A DNA stretch of 64,000 bases from Chitinispirillaceae bacterium (GCA_016929595.1 JAFGIN010000101.1:54719-118718), one strand, 5' to 3'; positions 35,621-45,142 are shown, counted from the first letter of the stretch. A program made the numbers and translations. Notes: generated from the letters alone by a model not told the origin.

Positions 35621-35646
35621 AAAAAAACGGATTCACATGGAATCCG
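35621..35646 (-). terminator. Terminator of the leftward pfp gene
   Basis: CGGATTC (35628-35634) and GAATCCG (35640-35646) with a 5-nt loop, followed on the minus strand by seven T. It lies 30 bp after the pfp stop and just before comEC. Confidence 0.82.
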
Positions 35647-35675
35647 CTGATTTAAATTGTTATCACTGTCAATGC

Positions 35676-37331
35676 TTAGTTTTTTTCCAGCTGAATGGTG
35701 TCTGTAGTGATGTCACACACTTCTGTTGGACCAAAGTACTGAATCGGACCCGGATAGAGGTAATCATCGTTTACCGCCCAGGTATCACGCATCTGTGCAA
35801 ACAGTTTGAATGGCTTACCGTCAAGTTCGACAAGTGCTTTACGAATTACCGGTTTGCTTTTCCCATGACGACGTTCAAGGTTCATCATCATGGTAAGTGG
35901 AATACCGCCAGCAATCCATTTGTCTGCTGGTTTGGTAAGGTTCCTGACTGATGAGATATAACCGCTTTTTGCGGCACCCATAAGTGCACTTGCGGTGTAA
36001 CCAAGACTGTAGCAGTAATCGGCATCGAAGTTAGATGGTGCAGCACAACGTCCTTCATACCCGAAGAAATGATTTAATGCACTGAATTTTCCATTATACT
36101 GGCCCTTTGCTTTCCATTCACGAAGAAGATCACCGACCAGATCTATAAGGAGTTTTTCAGTTTCAATTTTTGAAACCTGTACATTACCATGTGGGTCCCG
36201 GTCTGCGATGAGCTGCATCTGTATAGTACCTGGAAGGCTTGAAAATGCCTGTGATGTTTCCATACTGAGCTTTTTGTTTACAAACTGCAATTTATCGTCA
36301 TCACCCAGTGTATCGAAATAACTCGCTTCGGCAGCAAGCAGATCATTGAGTTCAGAGATAAGCTGTTTCATCTCAGGGACAAACTCAATCAAACCTTCAG
36401 GAATCAGAATTATTCCAAACTCTTTTTTCTGTTCGGAACGTTTTTTGATTACTGTTGCGATCGCGTTGACTATCTGTTTGAGTGTTGTTTTGTTTTCAGC
36501 TATCTCTTCAGAGATGATTGCATGGTTGGGATGAGTCTTGAGAGCGCATTCAAGAGCGATATGAGAAGCACTTCTTCCCATTAATTTAATAAAGTGCCAG
36601 TATTTTTTAGCTGAATTGGCATCACGGATGATATTGCCTATCATTTCGCTGTATACTTTCGTTGCAGTATCAAATCCAAATGATGCTTCAATCCAGTCGT
36701 TTTTGAGGTCGCCATCGATTGTTTTCGGGCAGCCGATAACCTGAATGCCGCTTTTCTGTTTCAGGCAGTACTCCGCGAGAACGCATGCATTTGTATTGGA
36801 ATCATCACCACCGATAACGACCAGTGCTGTAATGCCCAATGATTTACAGTTTGCAATTACTTTGTCGAACTGGTCCTCTTTTTCAAGCTTGGTGCGTCCA
36901 GAACCGATAATATCAAAACCGCCCGTATTGCGATAATCATTGATGAATGCATCGTCGAATTTTACATATTTATTATCGATAAGACCACCGGGACCACCAA
37001 GAAACCCGTAGAGTTCACTTGCAGGGTTAAGTTTTTTCAACCCATCGTAAAGACCTGCAATTACATTGTGACCACCGGGAGCCTGACCACCGGAAAGGAT
37101 TACGCCAGCTTTAATGGGAGGTTTATTCTCACTTGTAGGACCTTCAAATGTTATTACTGGTAACCCGTAGGTGTTAGGAAAGAGTTCTTTGATCTCTTTG
37201 GTGTCTGCTATCGATTCTGTCGGGCTGCCCAGAGTTGCGTTTACCAGGCTGCCGTGCGCTGCGAGTGCTTTCGGGAGCTTAGGTTTATAGGCTGCGCGGG
37301 CCTTCTGAAGAGGAGAAATTTGTTTAGACAT
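35676..37331 (-). CDS. pfp: Diphosphate--fructose-6-phosphate 1-phosphotransferase (PPi-PFK, long type)
   Basis: Reversibly phosphorylates fructose-6-phosphate with pyrophosphate instead of ATP, in the cytoplasm. 551 residues, the size of the long group (plant-beta/Borrelia-like). [20 protein letters not shown] is the phosphate-binding loop; [10 protein letters not shown] (about 173-182) has the Asp that excludes [11 protein letters not shown] (202-209) carries the catalytic Asp and the Lys of PPi enzymes; [12 protein letters not shown] binds the sugar phosphate. The 5' leader contains a stable hairpin (see 37332-37644). AAAAAGGA precedes ATG 37331. Confidence 0.95.
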   Translation of the reverse strand: MSKQISPLQKARAAYKPKLPKALAAHGSLVNATLGSPTESIADTKEIKELFPNTYGLPVITFEGPTSENKPPIKAGVILSGGQAPGGHNVIAGLYDGLKKLNPASELYGFLGGPGGLIDNKYVKFDDAFINDYRNTGGFDIIGSGRTKLEKEDQFDKVIANCKSLGITALVVIGGDDSNTNACVLAEYCLKQKSGIQVIGCPKTIDGDLKNDWIEASFGFDTATKVYSEMIGNIIRDANSAKKYWHFIKLMGRSASHIALECALKTHPNHAIISEEIAENKTTLKQIVNAIATVIKKRSEQKKEFGIILIPEGLIEFVPEMKQLISELNDLLAAEASYFDTLGDDDKLQFVNKKLSMETSQAFSSLPGTIQMQLIADRDPHGNVQVSKIETEKLLIDLVGDLLREWKAKGQYNGKFSALNHFFGYEGRCAAPSNFDADYCYSLGYTASALMGAAKSGYISSVRNLTKPADKWIAGGIPLTMMMNLERRHGKSKPVIRKALVELDGKPFKLFAQMRDTWAVNDDYLYPGPIQYFGPTEVCDITTDTIQLEKN

Positions 37332-37644
37332 ATAAAAATCCTTTTTGATTAAAGTAATGAGTTCAATGGTCTTCCCCGAATCTCCGGCTGAACAGAAGAA
37401 TACTGGAGATTAAAAAATCGGGGATATCCGAAAATGCCCCCGGGCGTTTATCGGTTGATGAGGAGATAAACAGGGTAAAATAACCATTTGCGAATTAAAA
37501 AACAACTCGTATTTATATATAGTTTCATGATTATGTTCCCTGCGGTATCTGAGTATAATTCTGGAGATTCTGTTGAACTCAATTGAGATGCAATGTAAAA
37601 TAACATTTCAGTTGCTAATGTAACACGTAACAGGAATGTGCAGA
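37332..37644. other. Divergent intergenic region between pfp and the REC-HATPase gene
   Basis: Contains promoters for both directions by inference. In the pfp leader, CCCCG (37374-37378) and ATCTCC pair with GGAGAT and CGGGG (37419-37423) to form a two-part hairpin, and GCCC/GGGC near 37435 a second. No known riboswitch matched. Confidence 0.45.
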
Positions 37645-38562
37645 GTGATTACTAATTTTTCGATACTGGTTGTTGATGATGAGATCGAAATCAGGGAGCT
37701 TATCTCTGATTACCTTCAGGAGCAACATTACACAATCCTTAAGGCTTCCAGTGGAATAGAGGCCCTTGAGGTTTTGAAATCATCAACTGTGGATATGGTT
37801 ATTTCAGATATTAATATGCCCGGGATGAAGGGTTTTGATTTTTTAAAGAATGTAAAGCATCTCTACCCGCGTATAAAAAGGATTCTGATGACTGCTTACA
37901 ATGTTGAGGATTATCTCGACCTTGCGCTTCAATACGAAATAAGCAACATATTTGTTAAAACTGTACCGTTTCAATTTCAGGAACTCACAGCCCTTATTGA
38001 AAGACTGAAGAATAATACAATATTTGGATTATCTCACTATTTCAGTCCGGATGCTCAGATACAGGAAATGAAGATCTGCAGTTCCCGCACACTTCATGAT
38101 GATGCTGTTAAAATAGTCAGTTTTTTCGACCTTCATAATGAGGTAAACCGTCTTGAGCTGGTAGTTGTGGAACTGCTCACCAATGCGTTATTTTATGGTA
38201 TAAGAGATGAAGATCCCGACAGGAAGGAGTTCTGGAATCATGATTTTATCCTTCCGGAAGAATCTGCAGTAATAGTTAATCTTGCAATGGATTCTGAAAA
38301 GTATGGAATTTCTGTGGGGGATCATGGTGGTAAGCTCAAACGGGATGATGTCCTGTACTGGCTTAACAGGCAAATATCAAGGGGTAATGATGGCCTTCCC
38401 CTGGGAGTGTATGATACCCATGGTCGAGGTCTGTTCATTGCTCGTAAATATATAGACCGGCTGATCGTCAATATTGATCAATCAAAGAGAACAGAGATTA
38501 TAATAATAAATTATTTTTCTAAAGATACTGGATACAAACCACTTTACATTAACGAACTATGA
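37645..38562 (+). CDS. Response regulator with C-terminal RsbW-like HATPase domain
   Basis: 305 residues if started at GTG 37645, which has AGGA at ideal distance; ATG 37636 in the same frame is too close to that site. REC domain at about 5-120 with the acidic pair VVDDE, phospho-acceptor in VISDINMPG and Lys in IFVKTVP. The C-terminal 150 residues show LELVVVELLTNALFYGIRDE (N box) and a Gly-rich end (GDHGGKLKRDD ... THGRGLFIARKYIDRL), as in HATPase_c_2 anti-sigma/serine kinases. Likely a phosphorylation-controlled switch of a STAS partner. The pseudouridine synthase gene overlaps by 4 bp (ATGA). Confidence 0.85.
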   Translation: MITNFSILVVDDEIEIRELISDYLQEQHYTILKASSGIEALEVLKSSTVDMVISDINMPGMKGFDFLKNVKHLYPRIKRILMTAYNVEDYLDLALQYEISNIFVKTVPFQFQELTALIERLKNNTIFGLSHYFSPDAQIQEMKICSSRTLHDDAVKIVSFFDLHNEVNRLELVVVELLTNALFYGIRDEDPDRKEFWNHDFILPEESAVIVNLAMDSEKYGISVGDHGGKLKRDDVLYWLNRQISRGNDGLPLGVYDTHGRGLFIARKYIDRLIVNIDQSKRTEIIIINYFSKDTGYKPLYINEL

Positions 38563-39494
38563 AATTTTCATCAAAAGTTCCCACTAACATAAAGGCGGGA
38601 ACAAGCATAATCGATTATTTGTCTGCTCGCTTTACCTATCATACCCGGCAGGAATGGGAAACAAATGTCAGGAATGGAAAAATCCAGGTTGAGGATAAAT
38701 GTGTCAGCCCCCATTTCATCGTAAAATCCGGGCTTACCCTGCTATATGATGCAGGAGAGTTTGATGAACCTGCGGCAGATCTTGATTATCACATTATTTA
38801 TGAAGACAACTGGTTTTTAGGAGTAAACAAACCTGGTAATCTTCTGGTGCATCGGGCAGGAAAATCATTTCGTAATAATCTTACCTATCAGCTTCGTTTT
38901 ATTAATGTCCCGCCATTCCCTGATATACATCCGACACATCGAATCGATCGGGATACCTCCGGAATTGTACTTTTTGCAAAGAATCCGGAGGCCCGCGCTG
39001 TGATGAGCAACTCATTTGCAGATCAGAAAGTAAACAAGCTCTATCGGGCAATTGTTCACGGGGTTGTGGATAGAACCATAAAAGTTATTGACGCGCCGAT
39101 CGGGAAAGCACAGAACTCTTCGATATCTTATAAATTTCAGGTTGAGCAGAACGGGAAATCCGCTTTGACAGAGCTTATAGATATGACGCCTGTTGGAGAT
39201 AAGTTTTCTCTTTTGACACTTAAACCACTCACCGGCAGAACTCATCAGATCCGGATTCATTGTGAACATATCGGGCATCCGATAGTTGGTGATAAGCTCT
39301 ATGGACTCAGTGAAACCGAGTATCTCCGCTGGCGTGATCAATCAGCTGCACCTGAGACCGAAATGCTTTTCTACCGTCATGCACTGCATTGTGCAATGAT
39401 GGAGTTCGATCATCCTTTTGACAAAAGAATGATGCGGCTTGAAGCACCCTTGCCGAAGGATATGCTCGATCTCCTGGAGCTCCTCAGTAACTGA
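38559..39494 (+). CDS. RluA-family 23S rRNA/tRNA pseudouridine synthase
   Basis: 311 residues. N-terminal S4-like RNA-binding region (about 10-70: GTSIIDYLSARFTYHTRQEW). The catalytic HRIDRDTSGIVLFAKN holds Asp130; YRAIVHG and LKPLTGRTHQIRIHCEHIGH are the other family blocks. Its ATG overlaps the stop of the upstream regulator, an uncommon pairing. Which uridine is modified (RluC/D/A-like target) cannot be told. Confidence 0.92.
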   Translation: MKFSSKVPTNIKAGTSIIDYLSARFTYHTRQEWETNVRNGKIQVEDKCVSPHFIVKSGLTLLYDAGEFDEPAADLDYHIIYEDNWFLGVNKPGNLLVHRAGKSFRNNLTYQLRFINVPPFPDIHPTHRIDRDTSGIVLFAKNPEARAVMSNSFADQKVNKLYRAIVHGVVDRTIKVIDAPIGKAQNSSISYKFQVEQNGKSALTELIDMTPVGDKFSLLTLKPLTGRTHQIRIHCEHIGHPIVGDKLYGLSETEYLRWRDQSAAPETEMLFYRHALHCAMMEFDHPFDKRMMRLEAPLPKDMLDLLELLSN

Positions 39495-39621
39495 TTTAAA
39501 TATAGTTAATAAGAATTACGGTCAGATATGCAGGGCCTGTTGTTTTATTTTGACTGACTTGAGTTGGTTATCTGATTTTAAGCGGATAAGAACAGAAGCG
39601 TTTTTAACTGTGTGGATAAAA

Positions 39622-39645
39622 AACAAAGGAGCTTTTCAGCTCCCT
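39622..39645 (-). terminator. Terminator of the leftward HU gene
   Basis: GGAGC (39628-39632) and GCTCC (39639-39643) with a 6-nt loop; the minus strand continues TTTGTTTTTT. It lies 8 bp after the HU stop. Plus-strand U content is weaker, but it may also slow the convergent rluA transcript. Confidence 0.75.
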
Positions 39646-39650
39646 CGTTT

Positions 39651-39986
39651 TTACTTTTTCTTCTTTGCAGGTTTTTTTGCTGGTGCAGCTTTTGCTGCTG
39701 GAGCTCCTGCAATTGCATCTTTAGCAGCCTTCGATACCCGAAATTTTACAACTTTCTTTGCAGGTATCTTGATTGCTTCACCCGTTGCAGGGTTTCGACC
39801 CATACGTGCTTTACGACTTACCAAAACCAGTTTGCCCAGTCCGGGAAGTGTAAAACCGTTTTTAGCTTCTTTGTAAGCTAACTGTGCCAGGTTATCCAGT
39901 ATGGATTTTACCTGTTTTTTCGTAAGCTGTTCCAATTCGGACAGCTTCGCGACGATCTGAGTTTGCGTAAGGCTCTTTGCTGCCAT
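39651..39986 (-). CDS. hup: HU-family DNA-binding protein with histone-H1-like tail
   Basis: 111 residues from ATG 39986, behind AAAAGGAG. The first 90 residues are an HU fold: helices KSLTQTQIVAKLSELEQLTK and KQVKSILDNLAQLAYKEAKN, then GFTLPGLGKLVLVSRKARMG and RNPATGEAIKIPAKKVVKFR with the Pro of the beta arm. The last 22 residues are low-complexity Ala/Lys/Pro (APAAKAAPAKKPAKKKK), like the C-tail of histone H1 and some mycobacterial or Bdellovibrio HU proteins. It probably compacts the chromosome; the tail would raise DNA affinity. Confidence 0.93.
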   Translation of the reverse strand: MAAKSLTQTQIVAKLSELEQLTKKQVKSILDNLAQLAYKEAKNGFTLPGLGKLVLVSRKARMGRNPATGEAIKIPAKKVVKFRVSKAAKDAIAGAPAAKAAPAKKPAKKKK

Positions 39987-40460
39987 GCGCACTCCTTTTG
40001 TTAAGTCATTAAATGGAAAAGAATGAACTAATATGCTTCAATAATAAATCAATACAGATGCGTTGTCCAGTTAAAAAATGTAAAAAGTTAAAAAAAACAG
40101 GGTTTTTCGTACTTTTCTTTGTTGCGATCATGTAAAATTGGGTGTTTAGGGCTTTAAATTCAGCATATTTTTAAAAACAGTATACGAGTTGAACTAATAA
40201 TAAAATGAAAATACACAATAAATTTCAAACAAAATAAGGTCTTTTAATGATCGAAGTTGAAGAATTCTGCATGTAAAAAGACGCCGTTTAGCAAAAGTTC
40301 AGGTGCTGAAATTGCAATGTATGACTAATACGAAGTGTATAAAAACTGAAAAAACTGCTGTACTGCAGTGGATGTACTAATTACAGGGCACTATATTGTT
40401 GTAATACGTATATGAATAAAATGTATATTCACTTGAATATTTTTAATGGAGTTTCTAATT
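39987..40460. other. Gene-free stretch between hup and the EIIA gene
   Basis: AT-rich region of 474 bp with stops in all frames; must hold the leftward hup promoter and the rightward EIIA/antiporter promoter. No clear RNA gene or repeat seen. Confidence 0.5.
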
Positions 40461-41117
40461 ATGAGTGATCAGGGGACGTTATCAATAGAGGATGCTGCAC
40501 GATTTCTGAGAATATCGGTAGATACTGTATCGGAATACGCTGCCAGAAACGAAATACCGCATAGTATCAGCAATGGAAAATTCCTTTTTAAACAGGAACA
40601 AATTAAGCGGTGGGTTGAGGAACAACTGGAAAATAATGCGTCCTTATTGCCCGAACATATCATTCTTGATAAAATATTGCACAAATCCAGAATAAAAATT
40701 ATTGAAAATGTTTCTCAAAAAGAAGATGCAATCAATATTCTGGCCAGCTGTTTTTTAGATGTCCCGGGTATCAAAGACAAACAAGAACTGGTCGAAGCGC
40801 TTCTATACCGGGAGCGTTTAATGAGTACCGGGATCGGGCTTGGTGTTGCTGTTCCGCATGTGCGCTTGCCTGATGTGAAATCATTATTCCTGGGCGTTGG
40901 TGTAAGCAGAAATGATATTACTGATTACGACAGCATCGATAATAAGCCGGTAAGGATAATCATGATGGTAATAGCAGGAAAAGGTCAGCATCAGGACTAC
41001 ATACGATTGTTAGGATATCTGAGTTTAATAGTTAAAAACAGCATTGCACGGGATCGGCTGATAACTTCAGATTCAATTGATCAGGTTTTCAACATCCTTA
41101 CAAACAGGACTGTGTAA
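40461..41117 (+). CDS. HTH-PTS EIIA (type 2) regulatory protein
   Basis: 218 residues from ATG 40461 (GGAG nine bases upstream). Residues 5-55 are an excisionase-type winged helix (TLSIEDAARFLRISVDTVSE ... KFLFKQEQIKRWVEE). Residues 65-215 are a fructose/nitrogen-type EIIA domain with the phospho-His133 in GVAVPHVRLPDV. It has no EIIB/EIIC partner here. The antiporter start overlaps its stop by one base (TAATG), so the protein probably senses PEP/PTS state and controls the transporter, comparable to EIIA-Ntr effects on K+ transport; this is inference. Confidence 0.83.
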   Translation: MSDQGTLSIEDAARFLRISVDTVSEYAARNEIPHSISNGKFLFKQEQIKRWVEEQLENNASLLPEHIILDKILHKSRIKIIENVSQKEDAINILASCFLDVPGIKDKQELVEALLYRERLMSTGIGLGVAVPHVRLPDVKSLFLGVGVSRNDITDYDSIDNKPVRIIMMVIAGKGQHQDYIRLLGYLSLIVKNSIARDRLITSDSIDQVFNILTNRTV

Positions 41118-42823
41118 TGGAACCAGGCATTATATTGATATTGGGTATCGGAGTGCTGGGGGGAATACTTGGGGCGGCATTATTCCAGAAGATGCATATA
41201 CCTCAGGTAATAGGGTATATCGTCTTCGGCTTGATAATTGGAGAGAGCGGATTTCGGCTCGTAAGCAGATCCGATATAGCGTCATTATCTTCATTCACCT
41301 ATTTTTCATTAGGGATTATAGGGTTTCTGGTTGGAGGGGAACTCCAGTTTGAGACCATGAAAAAATATGCACGCCAGTTCTCAGCGATTTTACTGGCGGA
41401 GGGTGTTGCGGCATTTCTATTTGCCGGTGGATCCTGCGGTATCATTATTTATCTTGTATGTCATAATGTTGCCGCATCTGTAGCTGCAGGTGTCATATTC
41501 GGAGCGATAGCGTCCGCTACTGATCCTGCTTCAACGATGGATGTTCTCTGGGAGTACCGCACACGGGGTGTATTAACAACTACCATTATCGCGATTGTCG
41601 CGCTTGATGATGGCCTGGCGATGACATTGTATGGCTTGGGAACCAGCATCGCACGAATTCTCACTGGTGAATCTTCCATGATAGGTCATCAGATATTTAC
41701 AACTGCTTTTGAACTGCTTGGTGCTGTTCTTACAGGATTTCTCGCCGGATTATTACTCTCCTGGGTTCTGGGCAAAAATGAGCAAAAAGACAAAACACTT
41801 GCACTTGCAATAGGAATTATATTGCTTGTAATAGGCGTCGCTGTCGCTGCTAAAATGGATGTCATTCTGGCTGCAATGACACTTGGGACGACAATCGCGA
41901 ACATTTCACCACGGAGAAGTAAAGACTTGATGGCATTGGTTCGCAGCACCTCTATTCCTATATATGTGATCTTTTTTGTACTTGTCGGAGCACAACTGGG
42001 AATCGGGAATATGCCGGCATGGCTCTGGCTGGTAGTTGCATGTTATGTGGTCGGCAGGGTTGGAGGAAAAGTTTTTGGATCGTATATTGGTGGAAAAATC
42101 AGTAAAGCTGAACCTGTTGTTATGAAATATACCGGCATAGGTCTTTTCCCGCAAGGCGGTGTTGCAGTTGGCTTGTCTATTATGGCAAGTCAGCATCTGG
42201 GCACAATGGAGCTCATTGCGGGGTTGTCACTTGGTGAGGCTGTTGTGTTTACGGTAACTGCAACAACACTGGTAGCCCAAATCGTCGGACCACCGATGGT
42301 AAAGCTGGCTGTCAAAAAAGCAGGAGAGATAGGGAAAAATGTTACTGAAGAAGATATTATCAGCAAATGGAAAGTCAGGGATGTACTGATTGCCAATGTA
42401 CCGTTGGTCAAAGAAAATGATCCGATTAAACAGGTCTTGAACCTTTTTAGTGTCAGCACAGCGCAGATATTTCCAGTAGTTAATGAAGCCGGAAAAATTA
42501 TCGGTACAATCAGCCTTGATGGTATGAAACAGGTGCTTGCCGACCGGAGCAGCTGGGAGTGGCTGATCGCAGTCGATGTTATGGAGTCTGTTTCGGATCT
42601 TATACCCGGCTCATTGCCTCTTGCAACTGCACTCAATAAACTGACAATGTTGAATGTAGAACAGCTGGCAGTGGTTATTGACGAAAATAATCCATTACCT
42701 GCTGGAATATTCGACCTCAGGACAGCACGACGTATCGTTGGTGAAGAACTTATTAAACAACGTCAGCTGTCGTCTGAATTGAACGTTTCTGTGCCCGCCT
42801 CGGAAGAAATCGTGGCAGCATAA
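41117..42823 (+). CDS. Cation/proton antiporter (CPA2-like) with C-terminal CBS domains
   Basis: 568 residues. About 12 membrane helices over residues 1-390, e.g. IPQVIGYIVFGLIIGESGFR, SATDPASTMDVLWEYRTRGV and IIAIVALDDGLAMTLYGLGT (the DD-type ion site), then GIGLFPQGGVAVGLSIMA. Residues 415-545 contain two CBS repeats (VRDVLIANVPLVKENDPIKQ and VMESVSDLIPGSLPLATALN), which usually bind adenine nucleotides. It exchanges Na+ or K+ for H+ across the inner membrane. Translationally coupled to the HTH-EIIA gene. Confidence 0.88.
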   Translation: MEPGIILILGIGVLGGILGAALFQKMHIPQVIGYIVFGLIIGESGFRLVSRSDIASLSSFTYFSLGIIGFLVGGELQFETMKKYARQFSAILLAEGVAAFLFAGGSCGIIIYLVCHNVAASVAAGVIFGAIASATDPASTMDVLWEYRTRGVLTTTIIAIVALDDGLAMTLYGLGTSIARILTGESSMIGHQIFTTAFELLGAVLTGFLAGLLLSWVLGKNEQKDKTLALAIGIILLVIGVAVAAKMDVILAAMTLGTTIANISPRRSKDLMALVRSTSIPIYVIFFVLVGAQLGIGNMPAWLWLVVACYVVGRVGGKVFGSYIGGKISKAEPVVMKYTGIGLFPQGGVAVGLSIMASQHLGTMELIAGLSLGEAVVFTVTATTLVAQIVGPPMVKLAVKKAGEIGKNVTEEDIISKWKVRDVLIANVPLVKENDPIKQVLNLFSVSTAQIFPVVNEAGKIIGTISLDGMKQVLADRSSWEWLIAVDVMESVSDLIPGSLPLATALNKLTMLNVEQLAVVIDENNPLPAGIFDLRTARRIVGEELIKQRQLSSELNVSVPASEEIVAA

Positions 42824-43158
42824 CAGGAAGAACGGTTGATGCCTGAATGCGATTTGTAAATGAAATGGTATCATTCAAGGAAAGATGGCATCGAAGTCTG
42901 GTTCGATGGTGAGTTGTATAACCAGAATGAGCTTTCTCTTAATGCTATACATGACGACATCAATAGTTGCGATTATTTATACCCTTACATTTTTACAACC
43001 CCTATCCCATCCTTCCCCGTTAACGGGGGAAGGTGCCGAAGGCGGATGGGGGAAAATCAGATCTATTCGCGATATACTATGTCGCTATGTATATTTTTGG
43101 GCTTTGGCTTCAGCAGATCTTTGAAAAGAGGTATCTTCCTTACAAAAGAACATCATAA
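42824..43158. other. Intergenic region with a possible gene fragment and a repeat
   Basis: After the antiporter, a frame from ATG 42860 (MKWYHSRKDGIEVWFDGELY ...) looks protein-like for about 40 codons, then runs into the palindromic repeat at 43006. It may be the start of a gene interrupted by the repeat. No ribosome site. Nothing else recognised. Confidence 0.35.
43006..43054. repeat. Dispersed palindromic repeat, copy 1
   Basis: CCCATCC (43006-43012) pairs with GGATGGG (43044-43050); inside it CCTTCCCC-GTTAAC-GGGGGAAGG forms a nested hairpin. The sequence GAAGGCGGATGGGGGAA and the GTTAA-centred stem recur at 45231-45275. Behaves like an intergenic repeat family (REP/MITE-like). Confidence 0.7.
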
Positions 43159-43189
43159 AAAAATCCCCGATTTTGCAGGAATGGGGATT
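43159..43189 (-). terminator. Terminator of the leftward glyA gene
   Basis: AATCCCC (43162-43168) and GGGGATT (43183-43189) with a 14-nt loop, followed on the minus strand by seven T; 28 bp beyond the glyA stop. Confidence 0.82.
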
Positions 43190-43216
43190 CTTAAATTATG
43201 AAATCAAACCTGAAGA

Positions 43217-44728
43217 TCAGGCGAATGTTGATTTCAGAAACTCAAGATCTAAACCTGGATAGATCGGATATCGACCAAGGAGGTTTTTAACCATCGATTT
43301 AGCATCTGAAGCGGCTTTTTCATCTGTAATATATTTTGCCTTACTTGGTTTTCCTGCCTGATCACCACCTGTTGCAATAGCGGGTTTTGTGTTGCTTACA
43401 ACGGTGAAGATAATATCTGCTATACTATCCATCTCTTTTTCTTTCATTCCAAGAGTGGTTACCGCAGCTGTACCGATACGAAGGCCGCTGGTATACCAGG
43501 GACCATTACTATCGTAAGGCAATGAGTTGCGATTGAGTGTTATTCCACAGTCACGCAGTGCACTCTCTGCCTGACGGCCAGTAAGGCCAAACGGGGTAAC
43601 ATCAACGAGAAAAAGATGATTATCGGTTCCACCAGTTGCCACTTTCATCCCTTTTTTAATACAGGCCTGGGCAAGGTATGCTGAATTCTTTACAATGGTT
43701 GCAGCATAAGTCTTGAATTCGGGAGCATTCGCTTCGGTAAGCGCAACAGCTTTTGCCGCCATGACATGCGCAAGTGGACCACCGATCACAAGCGGACAAC
43801 CCTTGTTAACACTCTCGGCGAATTCTTTTGTACAGAGAACCAGACCACCACGCGGGCCGCGCAGTGTTTTATGGGTTGTTGTAGTTACAACATGTGCAAA
43901 GGGAACCGGGTTATAATCACCGGTAAATACACCGCCGGCGATAAGCCCGGCAAAGTGTGCCATATCCACCATCAGGACTGCACCGACTTTATCGGCGATC
44001 TCGCGCATACGTGCGAAATTGATTTTGCGGGGATATGCGCTGTATCCGGCAAGAAGAATAAACGGTTTGATCTCTTTTGCGGATGCTTCAAGTGCATCGT
44101 AATCGAGGAGTCCTGTTGTCTTGTCAACCCCATAGGAATAAGCATCGAACATCTGGGCTGAAACGTTGTGTCGATATCCATGTGTCAAATGGCCACCAGA
44201 GTAGTAATCCATACCCAAAAGTTTCTGATTACCAAGTGCTTTACGAAGGTTATTCCAGTCCTCACGAGAGAGGTTTGACGGATTGCTTTCACCAAGTTTT
44301 TCCAGAGCAGGGATTTCAATGCGGGTATTTAATATTGCCCAGAACGCGATCAGATTGGCATCTGCACCGCTGTGAGGCTGCACGTATGCATGCTGGGCAT
44401 CAAATAGTTTACATGCCTGCTCCGCTGCATTAGATTCGATCGTGTCGATATTGGCACAGCCGGCATAAAAACGGTGAAATGGGAACCCTTCGGCATATTT
44501 GTCAGTGAGCAGATTCCCCATCGCAAACTGTGTGGAAAGAGAACAGTAATTTTCACTGGCGATAAGTTTGAGGTTGGACCGCTGATCCTCAAGCTCCTGA
44601 ATGATTGAACGGACAGTTTCAGGTGATACCTTTGCAACTTCAGTTAAGTTAGCAATATAGGCCAGAAATGCGGTGTCGATTTTATCGGGCGATCGATCTT
44701 TGAGATAGCTTAGAACTGCTGACGGCAT
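43217..44728 (-). CDS. glyA: Serine hydroxymethyltransferase (long form)
   Basis: Interconverts serine and glycine with transfer of a one-carbon unit to tetrahydrofolate. 503 residues, about 80 more than E. coli GlyA, with a 40-residue N-terminal extension and an insertion in the middle. LIASENYCSLSTQFAMGNLL, YAGCANIDTIESNAAEQACK, VQPHSGADANLIAFWAILN and the PLP-Lys block VTTTTHKTLRGPRGGLVL are conserved. AAGGAGA precedes ATG 44728. The leader holds a ZTP riboswitch (44760-44838). Functionally linked to the gcv operon 14 kb away. Confidence 0.96.
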   Translation of the reverse strand: MPSAVLSYLKDRSPDKIDTAFLAYIANLTEVAKVSPETVRSIIQELEDQRSNLKLIASENYCSLSTQFAMGNLLTDKYAEGFPFHRFYAGCANIDTIESNAAEQACKLFDAQHAYVQPHSGADANLIAFWAILNTRIEIPALEKLGESNPSNLSREDWNNLRKALGNQKLLGMDYYSGGHLTHGYRHNVSAQMFDAYSYGVDKTTGLLDYDALEASAKEIKPFILLAGYSAYPRKINFARMREIADKVGAVLMVDMAHFAGLIAGGVFTGDYNPVPFAHVVTTTTHKTLRGPRGGLVLCTKEFAESVNKGCPLVIGGPLAHVMAAKAVALTEANAPEFKTYAATIVKNSAYLAQACIKKGMKVATGGTDNHLFLVDVTPFGLTGRQAESALRDCGITLNRNSLPYDSNGPWYTSGLRIGTAAVTTLGMKEKEMDSIADIIFTVVSNTKPAIATGGDQAGKPSKAKYITDEKAASDAKSMVKNLLGRYPIYPGLDLEFLKSTFA

Positions 44729-44759
44729 GATGGTCTCCTTTGTCTTAAAAGTACGACCA

Positions 44760-44838
44760 CTCTGCCCAGGCGTGCGACAGAGCGTTTTTTTTACTCCCTG
44801 ATGGTTAGTTCCATCTAGAAAAACGCCAGTTGTAGCAC
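44760..44838 (-). promoter_or_regulatory. ZTP riboswitch (pfl motif) in the glyA leader
   Basis: On the minus strand the leader reads GUGCUACA-ACUGGCG, a small stem-loop with GGAACUAACCAUCAGGGAG, an A-rich linker, and UGUCGCAC-GCCUGGGCAGAG. These are the conserved pfl elements: ACUGGCG, AACC-(C)-GGGAG, and the terminal CGCCUGGGCA pseudoknot strand. GUGCUACA pairs with UGUCGCAC as P1 with one mismatch. The element ends about 30 nt before the glyA start. ZTP/ZMP riboswitches (low folate/purine stress signal) are known upstream of glyA. No terminator stem follows, so control of ribosome access is more likely than transcription attenuation. Confidence 0.85.
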
Positions 44839-44886
44839 TAAAATAATTCGTGCGGATCAGAAAGGTAGTATCAATATTTTTTAAAA

Positions 44887-45142
44887 TTACGCAACAATCT
44901 CCACCCTGTTCCCTTCAGGATCGAGAATGCAGCTCTCAAAATACCATCCCCGTTCTCTCTTGGTATTATTCCAGAAAAGTCCTGACTGCCATTGAAAATT
45001 CCTCATGTGAATACCAATATTCTTTGTTTTTCGGAGAAAATCGTTTGTCAAATTCCTGAGCAGCTTTTTCATCAGTGTGATAACCTGAACTGTAATTAAA
45101 TTTCCACTTTTTCCCCATAAAAACACCTTTTTGAAGTTCCAT
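44887..45142 (-). pseudogene. VOC/glyoxalase-family tail joined to an out-of-frame small frame
   Basis: The end of the minus-strand frame reads ERGWYFESCILDPEGNRVEI, the last strand of vicinal-oxygen-chelate proteins (glyoxalase/bleomycin-resistance type). Upstream, a different frame has a good ribosome site (AAAAAGGTG) and ATG 45118 giving MGKKWKFNYSSGYHTDEKAA and stopping at 44966. The two frames overlap; together they look like one small gene broken by a frameshift, or a fusion of two remnants. Confidence 0.5.
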
